Shown here: positions 36,008-44,835 of the stretch, piece by piece
Numbering within the stretch: the stretch's first letter is position 1
How the letters are laid out: each line of letters opens with the position of its first letter
NCBI GenBank assembly: GCA_947247005.1
Contig: OX365945.1
Location: 38,122,551-38,186,550, forward strand
Direction of reading: 5' to 3'
Length of the DNA stretch: 64,000 bases
Origin: Spisula solida
Lineage: Eukaryota; Mollusca; Bivalvia; Venerida; Mactridae
Translations under genes and position numbers: made by a program
Notes under the pieces: generated by a model
The model's database searches: none
Told to the model about the DNA's origin: nothing
What the model saw: the letters and a program-made list of their open reading frames with translations, nothing else

Positions 36008-36634
36008 TATAACTTAAAACTACCAACTATTCAATTTACAAAAATCAGCAATTAATAAATATTACATTTATCTATGACAATATACAGTAACCTTATATGA
36101 TATAAATAATTCTAACACGATCTGCGGATTAATCGTTTAAATATAGAGCAGACCCAGCAATGTTTTATTACCCCCATAAAACATACCTATCAAATTGGCT
36201 GTTTCTATTTACGCCCAGTATCACGTGACATATTTATGAATGAATGAACGTAAACTTTATAGTAAATTGTTCTACGAGTTACGATGACAAGGCGAATTGC
36301 ACGAGAATCCAGTGTTACAGCTATGACGCATCTATTTTTAGAAACTCCAATATACACTAGAAACCAAGTTTTATTAAAGCTTCTGATAATCAATTCATTT
36401 ATATTTTTCATTTTATGAAATAGATACCATATACTGTTGTTATTAAAATTGTTTCAATGTTTAAAATGTGGTATTTCCTTCAGAAAGTTACGATGGTCGT
36501 TTTCATTAACGAGGGAGGTAATTGTACCAGCTAATAAGCCACTCAATTTCAGCGTGGAATTATGTTCAATGTCAAATGGGTGAAAATGGAATGCGCGCAG
36601 TTAAATAGTGCGGGATATTATCGTATTTAGAATC

Positions 36635-36803
36635 GAAATAAAAACTCTGTTCTTGTATATTGTCGGTGAATAAAACACGGGCACTCGTTCGGATGCGGAA
36701 AATTAAATCACTCGTGCTACGCACTCGTGATTTAATTTTTCCGCATCCGAGCTCCTGCCCGTGTTTTATTCACCGACAATAAACGCGAACAGATTTTTAT
36801 TTC
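36635..36803. repeat. Long foldback element, ~80-bp arms
   Basis: From GAAATAAAAACTCTGTTC to GAACAGATTTTTATTTC the two halves are near-perfect reverse complements, including TTGTCGGTGAATAAAACACG and GGATGCGGAAAATTAAATCA. The short centre is CTCGTGCTACGCACTCG. Strong potential hairpin or cruciform. Confidence 0.8.
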
Positions 36804-37597
36804 TTAAATAAACATACAAAAAAAGACGCATTGTTTCTTGAACACTTCATGAACACTTCATGAATACTAATTCTTAAAACCTCATGCTAGGCTTACCCCA
36901 CCCACTTGCTAATTTGTTTTCCTATATTTTTCACACAATTATTCTTAAAATTAGATATTTAAAGTCACACAAGATACTTTTAAACTTGACATGCTTAACC
37001 CTGCAACTTACCTTTTATAAGATCACATATTAAGATAAAACCACCCACTAAAATTTGTCAAACATCAGCACATGTCATTGCTGTCAGCCATTTTGAAAAT
37101 CTGTGATGTCGTCAACATGTGACAGGAAGTCAATTTTCATGAATACTTTAAGAACTTTTTATGAATTAATTGTTGGACAGTTCAGGAATGGTTTAAGAAC
37201 AGTCTAGAAATAATTGTTCATGAAATGTTCATCATGTACTTTTTATGGCTGGATCAAGGACAGTTAATGAACTCTTAAGTATCCATCAAAAATTCATGAA
37301 CTGTTCATGAACACATTTTAAGAACAGTTCATGTCCAAAAGTTCATGAACCAGGTTCAAGAACTTATCAGTACCTGTTCATGAACAGTTCTTGATTGGAG
37401 TCAAGTGTCCATGAAATCATGAACTACATTTCGCATAAAGTTTCATGAAAATTAACCACATTGTTGTTTATTTAAAAGCATCTGATTAACCGGAACCAAC
37501 TTTCTTTACATCCTCTAATTAGGACAATATTTGGTCACTTTAGCACGAAATGCTATTATTTTTGAGGATTTACAAGGAGATAAATTTTTTCTTCCAG

Positions 37598-37704
37598 ATG
37601 AGTTTACTCAGTGTGCCTGTGTTTCTAAGTGTTACTGGCATGTTTGATGTGGAATATAGAATCGTTGTAGCGTGTAGGAATGGATGTATATATACACTGA
37701 AAAG
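37598..37704 (+). CDS. BBS1: BBS1 exon (propeller blade)
   Basis: A 107-nt exon, acceptor TTTTCTTCCAG, donor GTGAGC. It starts in phase 0 after LAT of the previous exon and reads [20 protein letters not shown] then [15 protein letters not shown] plus AG. The vertebrate counterpart is [20 protein letters not shown], then ACRNGNIYILRR, an unmistakable match. It leaves in phase 2. The Met at the exon start is internal, not a start codon. Confidence 0.95.
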
Positions 37705-38112
37705 GTGAGCACATTTGTAGTGTTTTAGTTTTGGTCCAAACACATAGTGTGACATATAATCAAAAAAGACAAAAACAAATCCAATGGATGAAGGCTGCAA
37801 TCAGAAACAGCCGAGCATGATAGGCAAACAAGAACACACAAAAGTTAAATCACAAATTAAAAGCATAAGCCACAAAGGTAGACACAGAAATGAACTAGAA
37901 CACAATGGAACTGAACAACTACATGAATTAACAGGACACCCTACTCTGACAGCCTGTCACTTTAGTCAGTCAAACATAACCAGAGTAAGAGCCAGCAGAT
38001 AAGAACAAATCACAAGGACAGCCTATTATTCTTCACTTCAAGCTTGTGTTGGGGGTGACCTGTGTTAAACAATCAACTGTCTGAAACAGCCATTATTATT
38101 TAATACTTACAT

Positions 38113-38228
38113 CTCTTACACCGGTCACCTTATGTAAGTGACCACAACTGATATATCCATTGACTGGATCTCTTATAACGGTCACCTTATGTAAGTGACC
38201 ACAACTGATATATCCATTGACTGGCTGT
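38113..38228. repeat. 58-bp unit duplicated in tandem
   Basis: Two almost identical copies starting ATCTCTTA; each contains the palindrome GGTCAC...GTGACC around TTATGTAA and then AACTGATATATCCATTGACT. The phrase CGGTCACC occurs at 38122 and 38180. Near-identity indicates a recent duplication within the BBS1 intron. Confidence 0.75.
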
Positions 38229-38397
38229 TTAAGACAGGTTAGATTGTATATTGAAGAACCATCAGTTCGAAGAATGAGAACATATGTTTTGTATAGAGTT
38301 GTTTGTCTTTCATTTTGCATAAACCTTACTAAGTTTCCAATATTTCAAAGTAATTGTCAAATGTGAATATACATGTAATTCAAAGTACTGGTATATA

Positions 38398-38800
38398 CAG
38401 TGCCCACCAAAAATAAGTACTTGTTATTTACTTGTCTGTAATAACACTATTTGCAAAACAGTGAAACAACAATATTTTTAAAGAAAATGAATAATTTTGT
38501 TTATTAAATGTTTAGACCATGCATTGATTAATATCCTAGACGCAAAATATATAGTTTCTTTGTCCCTCTTGAATGGTAACTTTGCCACAAAAAGATGGAA
38601 AATGCAGCCTTTTGAATCACATGGTTATTTTAATTCAGAACACCTTCATCTTTATTTCTATCTCTTTTTTGACTCCTTTAGTAAATGTAGTTTCAGAAAC
38701 TAGTATAATTGTGACCATATCATAAACAGATATTGAATAATTTAACCAAATTTAATTTTGCAACTATTATTTGCTGTATACTTATTTTTGGTGGGCACTG
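38398..38800. mobile_element. Tc1-like MITE, 403 bp
   Basis: Flanked by TA; perfect inverted ends of about 22 bp beginning CAGTGCCCACCAAAAATAAG. CAGTGC ends and TA duplication fit the Tc1/mariner group. No transposase. It sits 57 bp upstream of the following BBS1 exon. Confidence 0.85.
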
Positions 38801-38857
38801 TATATGTAGATTGAACAGTATTGAAAACTCCCTTAAACTCCCCTTATTTTTATTCAG

Positions 38858-38981
38858 GGGTGTGAAAGATATAACAAGGAATTGTATAGAATTGAGCTCA
38901 CAGATTGTTGGGATGGAGCGTCTCAATAAAACAATATATGTAGCATGTATGGATCAAACTCTGAAATGCTTCACTTCTAAG
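38858..38981 (+). CDS. BBS1: BBS1 exon (last exon recognised)
   Basis: A 124-nt exon, acceptor TTTTTATTCAG, donor GTAAAT. The first G completes Arg; then GVKDITRNCIELSSQIVG, MERLNKTIYVACMDQTLKCF and TSK. It aligns with vertebrate YCIELSAQPVG and LHGFTHK. It ends in phase 0, where a GKKLW-type exon should follow. The six exons give about 245 codons, roughly human residues 73-315 of 593 (numbering from memory). The second half of the protein was not found in the remaining 25 kb. Confidence 0.92.
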
Positions 38982-39092
38982 GTAAATATTGTAGAAGTTT
39001 CTGTACATTAAAAAATTTCTGCATAAATATAAATGATGTTACACCAGCTTGTCTTTCTATCCTTAAAAATGTTTACTTTGTATTTCATATTT

Positions 39093-39615
39093 ATGCGCCC
39101 CATCTTTGATGAAGGGTTATATTGCTTTGCACATGTTGGTCTGTCGGTCGATCGAGCGGTAGGTAGACCAAATGGTTTCTGTTCAATTATTCAAAAACGC
39201 TTTGCTCTAGGATCTTTAAACTTTACATGGAGGTTAATATCAATAGTAGATGACCCCTATTGATTTTGAAAGTTAATAGGTCAAAAGTCAAGGTCACTGT
39301 GACCTTCACCATTTCTGACTATTCAAATGGTTTTTGTACAATAACTCAAGAACGCTTTGCCCTAGGATCTTTAAACTTTACATGGATGTTGGCCATCGAC
39401 AGTAGATAACCCCTATTGATTTTCAGGTCAGTAGGTCAAAAGTCTAGGTCACAGTGACCTTCACCATTTCTGACTATTCGAATAGTTTCTGTTCAATAAC
39501 TCAAGAACGCTTTGCCCTAGAATCTTCAAACATTCCATGGAGGTTGGTCATGAACAGTAGATGACCCCTATTGATTTTGAGGTCAGTAGATCAAAGGTCA
39601 AGGCCACTGTAAATT
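39093..39615 (+). mobile_element. Helentron-like element, family H, 3' truncated
   Basis: Begins after TTT with ATGCGCCCC and a CTGTCGGTCGATCGAG stretch, followed by three ~157 bp monomers (CAATAACTCAAGAACGCTTTG at about 39340 and 39496). No hairpin-CTTGTT end was found. Two monomers hold the perfect palindromes AGGTCACTGTGACCT (39291-39305) and AGGTCACAGTGACCT (39446-39460). Confidence 0.65.
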
Positions 39616-40404
39616 TGTACATGATGAAGATAAAAGGACATTGCAAGGCGTCTTTTCATTTCTCAAAGTCGGTCAATAGCATCTGAAAGACAACAACAAA
39701 AGTGGTCAAGTGAAAACAACAACAATCAAACAGAACTTAATAAAAAGTAACATATTCGTTTCAAAGCTGCAATATTAAAAGTTGAACTGTTAGCTGCTCG
39801 TACAAGCTCAAGTTTATGCCAAGTTCCCTTCATTTAGAAGAAAAGTCTTGAAGTTAACAACATTTGAACCCACTGTATACCATGCTCATTACGTGGTGCC
39901 CAAAACGTCATCTTATTTTAAATGTCAAGAACATATTAAAGTTATACCTCCAGTACTTTCAAGAGAAGTTTTTACGTAGTATAACAAAGGATAGAACATG
40001 CGTCGACTACCATTAACCAAGAATAAAGCAGAAATAACATATATGTGCTGCCATAAATTCTAAGAAATCCGTAATTGTAAAACACACACAGTCACTGACG
40101 GAAATGATTCATTAAATTTTCTTCCTCCACAAAGGTCTTATTATTCAAAAACCTGAACCAATGGACAAATATGTTCCAAGAAGGTTCTATAGATAGTGTG
40201 TGCATGGAAAACTTCAGAAATATTTCATATAGCGTCAAATTGTTAATGGAAAAGACCATTTGCACATTTCTCATGAAAATGCCTCTTCGCAAAGGGCTTC
40301 TACTGTAAAAGTGTTTTTGAACACTTTATTACCAAGTCTTTTCTGTAGAACTTTTCCTATGCAAATAATTTTAAGTTCCTTGACTTAAATTGCATGCAGA
40401 AGAC
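39616..40404. other. No gene recognised
   Basis: Presumed BBS1 intron. AT-rich sequence with CAACAACAA-type simple stretches near 39690-39735. No conserved BBS1 exon (expected GKKLW-like start) was found. Confidence 0.4.
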
Positions 40405-41712
40405 CAGGGCCCCCGCTACCGCTCGCCAATTTAGCCATTTGCTAGAGATTGGCGAATTTGGCTACAACTTTTGCTAATTGCGAAAATGTTGGCGAACGCA
40501 TATTTTTTCCGATTAAATTTCAATGATATAAGCGGTACAGACCGGTTCTTAATTTGTGTACACTCACGCCACGCTAAAGCCGTGAAAATCGATATCCAGT
40601 CTAGATTAAAGCAAAGTCATGGCCGTTTGTGTCAGCTGTCAAAACAAATCGATTGGGAAGTTGATTGGGGGATTAACGGCTATAAAATGGGTGTTATCTT
40701 CGTAGATGTTCCGTTTGAAATTTGCCGACAACAAAACATCGACACACAAGGTAGAATGGGAGAACGTTGACTGTTTGGTGACGCTTGCGATAATTTTCGG
40801 TAAGTTAAATGTGTCAAGCGTTCTATCGTGTTGATAAAATACGTGTTGGAAAATAATTGATTGTAAATCAGATAAATGTTATTGTAGATTGATAATTAAT
40901 CATCTCAGCGTAAATACAATTGTTATGATATTTGTTTGACGAATGTTTGCCGAGCTTCGAAAATTAAGGGGTCCATATTTTATTTTAAAACATGATTAAA
41001 ATTGACAGAGAGCGTGATTATGATGATTTTATTAGCTGCTACTCAATAAAACACATTAATGGTACTTTGTCAGTGCCAGATGAAATGAATTGGATTGAAC
41101 AATATGGCTTCTTGTAAGAATGTTGACTTTAAAAGATCATTGGATTCTGAGGAATTAATTAGATATTACATTGTCTATATTAAAAAGTGGCAACATCTAG
41201 ACCTAGCTAGGCTACACTGATGGCAATATACATCAGATTGAAAAGTGGATATCTGCTTTGCACTTTGTATTCATGGTTCTTTTTTTCTCTTTTCAGGGTT
41301 GAACAACTTGATTAGTTGAACGTGACGTCCCAACAGACTTATATGATGAACATTCCAGTCTCCAAAATTGGGATTTAGAAAGTTGAAGATCCATTACTTA
41401 GAATAATGTTAGAAGTGAATGTGATTGAAGTGAATGATAGTTGAACAGTATAGCCGAGTGATATGTGCGACTATTCATGTGTTAATTGAACTGCATTATT
41501 TAATATTTTATCTGAGTATAAATTGATATATAATTATGTAAAGTTAAAATTTTAATAAAGCTCAATAAATGCAATATATTTGTTAATTATTTCATTTAGG
41601 TAAATACAACAATCTGGCTCGGGTTGGCTCAAGGTGGCTAAAGAGTGGCTGCAACTTTTTTCAATTGGCTAATGTGGTGGCTACAAGTTAAAAAAAGCCA
41701 GCGGAGGCCCTG
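40405..41712 (+). mobile_element. hAT-like element, 1.3 kb, with gene-like insert
   Basis: Inverted ends CAGGGCCCCCGCT and AGCGGAGGCCCTG, flanked by GAAGAC on both sides (6 bp of a possible 8-bp hAT duplication). The subterminal zones repeat TTGGCGAATTTGGCTACAA-type words. Inside are a 99-codon frame (40471-40770), a GTAAGT donor at about 40800, a polypyrimidine tract with TTTTCAG at about 41297, and AATAAA signals at about 41555-41570. No transposase domain recognised. Confidence 0.65.
40471..40770 (+). CDS. Unrecognised 99-codon frame inside the hAT-like element
   Basis: I do not recognise this protein. The first ~15 residues come from the element's end sequence, so the true start may be further in. 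The middle is polar and basic (AVKIDIQSRLKQSHGRLCQL), then WEVDWGINGYK, ending in CRQQNIDTQGRMGER. A GTAAGT donor about 30 nt past the stop and a good acceptor at 41297 suggest a spliced transcript with a polyadenylation signal at about 41560. It could be a captured host exon, a transposase remnant or chance. Few CpGs are lost here compared with the flanks, which mildly favours recent origin. Confidence 0.3.
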   Translation: MLIAKMLANAYFFRLNFNDISGTDRFLICVHSRHAKAVKIDIQSRLKQSHGRLCQLSKQIDWEVDWGINGYKMGVIFVDVPFEICRQQNIDTQGRMGER

Positions 41713-41934
41713 GAAGACAATAGGTACGGTTCCAGGAAACCTATGTGGTCTGCCATATTACAAGGCATGAGTGTTGTACCTTTTGCAGATGACAAAATTT
41801 AATCATACCTTTAATTCTTGAATTTGAAGGTTACATTCGTGTGCAATGAGTAAAGAAGAGTTCATTGAATATTTTCTGTGAGTTTCATTGTAAATGGTTC
41901 TGTCAATTAAAAGTTATAGAGTAAATTGCACACT

Positions 41935-42546
41935 TTGTCCAGCCTTTTCCAGGGTAAAATGAGGAAAAACATGGCAGAAATGTTTCCATTCTAGTCCAGC
42001 CTGACCGTATAATTACCATGGTAAAACCTGGAACTTTTACCAGCATAGCATGGAAAACCCTGGAACATTATTCAGATTAGCCTGGAAAGCCATGGACAAT
42101 TTATCAGCATAGCCTGGAAAACCCTGGAAAATTATCCAGCATAGCCAAGTTAACCCTGGACAATTATCCAGCATAGCCTGAAAACCCTGGAACACTATCC
42201 ACCAATTTAACTATTCAAGTTACCGATTGATCTAATGAAAGTTGATAAAAACTTTCTATATGTACAGCTGCATAAAGTACGAGAAAGTTTCTTTTTAACA
42301 ATGGCAATTTAAGTTCATAGCTATGTTTTATTCTTCAATAGCTTTGGAAAAGATAAATTATTAACTTATTTGAATGTATTTTAAGTGTGTTAAACACTAT
42401 TTAATGGTATAATATTTTAATTATCTCCCTTGAATAATAAAAAATAGTATTAATATAATATCTCAGGTATATATTTTCCATCAAAATTTGCTTTATTAAG
42501 TTTGGCTGAGAAATTGTTAACAGACTGCATGTATGTAGTCACTACA
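41935..42546 (-). mobile_element. Element L, second reverse copy, left part
   Basis: Approximate reverse complement of about 18400-19060 of element L: word zone with CCTGGAAAACCCTGGA-type repeats (41940-42200), then the AT-rich middle. It is cut at CACTACA by a family G element and continues for ~45 bp after it. Confidence 0.72.
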
Positions 42547-43358
42547 AACAAGAGTGCCAAAATGTCACAAAATACGCCCGTCTTGGGGCATGGTGAGTCT
42601 CAGGGCATAGTGAATGAAAAAAACAAACAATCCAACATTTTTTTCAATTAAAGGACCATAACCCAAGAAGGCCTAGGCTGATTTGGCCTACAATTGAACT
42701 TGTCTTAGATATTATATCCATAAACATTGTCACCAAGTTTGAAGATACTCAGATGAAAACTTTTCCACTAGAGAACAGACAAGGTCAATTTCACATTTAT
42801 TTTTGTAATTATAGGATCTTAACCAAATAAGGCCTAGGTCGATTTGGCCTATAATCAAACTTGGCCTAGATATTATGCCCATAAGCATTGTCACACAGTT
42901 TGAAGACGATCGGATGAAAACTGTTTGCGTTAGAGTACAGACAAGGCCAATTTCATACTTATTTGGTAATTAAAGGCCCATAACCTAATAAGTCTAGGCC
43001 GACTTGGCCTATAATCGAACTTGGCCTAGATATTATTCCCATAAGCATTGTCACAAAGTTTAAAGATGATCGGATGAAAACTGTTTGCACTAAAAAACAG
43101 ACAAGGTCAATTTCACATTTATTTTGGTAATTATAGGATCATAACCATATAAGGCCTAGGTCGATTTGGCCTATAATCGAACTTAGTCTAGATATTATGC
43201 CCATAAGCATTGTCAGCAAGTTTGAAGATGATCGGATGAAAACTGTTAGCGCTAGAGTACAGACAAATTACTGGACACCGCCGCCGGCACGCCCGCCCGC
43301 ACGCCCGCCCGCCCACCAAGGGTGTTCACATAATACGTCCCGTTGTCAACGGGCGTAT
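42547..43358 (-). mobile_element. Helentron-like element, family G (minus orientation), nested in L
   Basis: On the minus strand it starts after TTTTT with ATACGCCCGTTG, a hairpin TACG-CCCGTT/AACGGG-CGTA. A GGGCGGGCGTGC microsatellite (about 43278-43318) and four ~160 bp monomers follow. It ends with CGGGCGTATT (reverse complement of the 5' arm), hairpin GTGAC/GGCAC and TCTTGTT at 42547. The flanks join into element L (CACTACA ... AAGCAGTGATCAT), giving an approximate empty site. Confidence 0.8.
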
Positions 43359-43359
43359 A

Positions 43360-43404
43360 AAAAGCAGTGATCATAAATTTGGTCCATCATAGTCCTCAAA
43401 CTTG
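43360..43404 (-). mobile_element. Element L, second reverse copy, continuation
   Basis: AAGCAGTGATCATAAATTTG and CCTCAAACTTGG match the L middle (18360-18400, reverse complement; compare 22035-22075). It stops where a truncated family A element begins. Confidence 0.6.
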
Positions 43405-43566
43405 GTTCACTAGAAGTCACCATTTTAGCCTAATCTTTATGAAACTTGGTCACAATGATCATCTAAACAAAATCTAGGGAAAGTGCGAGGTCACTGGGTC
43501 AAATCACAGGGCTTGCATGCACTACTATGACAGGTGAGTGACCTAGGGCCCAAGGGCCCTCTTGTT
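43405..43566 (+). mobile_element. Helentron-like/pearl-type element, family A, 3' part
   Basis: One shortened monomer plus the canonical end: CAGGTGAGTG, hairpin AGGGCCC/GGGCCCT with loop AAG, CTCTTGTT. 5' hairpin and CCGT tract absent. Confidence 0.78.
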
Positions 43567-44213
43567 ATATGAAACATAAGCCCCGTAGGGCTATACAAGG
43601 GTGTCAATTACTATAAATTATATACACTTGTTATAAACTTGCACATTGTAGGTAAGAATTAATTGTTTGGTTGTGAATTCTCAATAAATGATCAAATTGC
43701 AATTAAGTAATTAGCTTTGGACAATATCTCTTCACTTATTTGTAGCTCCTGTGTGAGGATTAGTTAATTTTGTTAAAACAATTGGTAGATCTTAGAACAA
43801 ATGTCCCACCCCTGTTTAGCCCAAAATCAAACTATTTATCCTCTTTTCCTATGGTTTCAGCCACTTAAGAATTAACATCCTATGTTTGCCTAGATTTATT
43901 GATTTTGTGCAAGCTTGAAAAATGGTTAGAACATTAATATTTGGTCTTTAATCTACACACGGTGACCAAATTCTTTTGTCTGTGTAGCCTATTTGTCACA
44001 AATAGTTATTTAAATGACCAGGGGTTAATAATGTTATAGTTTATAGTAATTTATTTATGGTCGATTGTGAAACAAGTTTTTCCAACTTAAATTAATTACT
44101 CTCGACACCTCATTCCTGATGTTATCCATCGCCACAAGGGTATGAGAGAAGAGAAGCCAGTTTCCCTTTTATGCTAAGCGTCTAGCAAGGGAATTTCTGG
44201 TACTATTTTTATT
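43567..44213. repeat. Intergenic/intron sequence; dispersed repeat at 43590-43690
   Basis: About 90 bp (GGGTGTCAATTACTATAAAT onward to GAATTAATTGTTTGG) recurs at 46065-46155 in the same orientation. The rest shows no recognised gene. Confidence 0.45.
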
Positions 44214-44835
44214 AGCTCACCTGTAACAAAGTGACAGAGTGAGCTTTTGTGATCACTCTTCGTCCATCGTCCGTCCGTCGTCGTCCGTCAACAATTTGCT
44301 TGTGTAGACACTAGAGGTCACAATTTTGGCCTAATCTTTATGAAACTTGGTCACAATGATCATCTTAACAAAATCTAGGTCAAGTTCTATATTGGGTAAT
44401 TTGGGGTCAAAAACTAGGTCACGAGGTCAAATCATAAGAAAACCTTGTGTAGTCACTAGAGGTCATAATTTTGACTTAATCTTTATGAAACTTGGTCACA
44501 ATGATCATCTCAGCAAAATCTAGATCAAGTTCGATATTGGGTCATCCGGGGTAAAAAACTAGGTCACAAGGTCAAATCACAGAAAAACCTCGTGTAGTCA
44601 CTAGAGGTCATAATTTTGACCTAATCTTTATAAAACTTGGTCACAATGATCATCTCAACAAAATCTAGATCAAGTTCGATATTGGGTAATTTGGGGTTAA
44701 AAACTAGGTCACAAGGTCAAATTATAGAAAAACCTTGTGTAGTCACTAGAGGTCATAATTTTGATTTAATCTTTATGAAACTTGGTCACAATGATTATCT
44801 CCACAAAATCTAGGTCAAGTTCGAAATGGATCACC
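44214..44835 (+). mobile_element. Helentron-like/pearl-type element, family A, 3' truncated
   Basis: 5' hairpin after TATT, CCGT/CGTC tract and four monomers, then an abrupt stop at CAAGTTCGAAATGG where a CGCGGTGA word cluster begins. The 3' terminus is not found nearby. Confidence 0.8.

Larger units (their letters stand above)
35085..37450. mobile_element. Element M: word-rich element (TTCATGAAC) with internal foldbacks
   Basis: Both flanks (about 35095-35340 and 37130-37450) repeat TTCATGAAC, CATGAACTGTTCATG and variants many times in both orientations, with a smaller cluster at about 36838-36870. The layout (word-dense ends, AT-rich middle without genes) parallels element L with a different word. 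The middle contains smaller inverted-repeat elements listed separately. Terminal repeats could not be defined. Confidence 0.5.
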
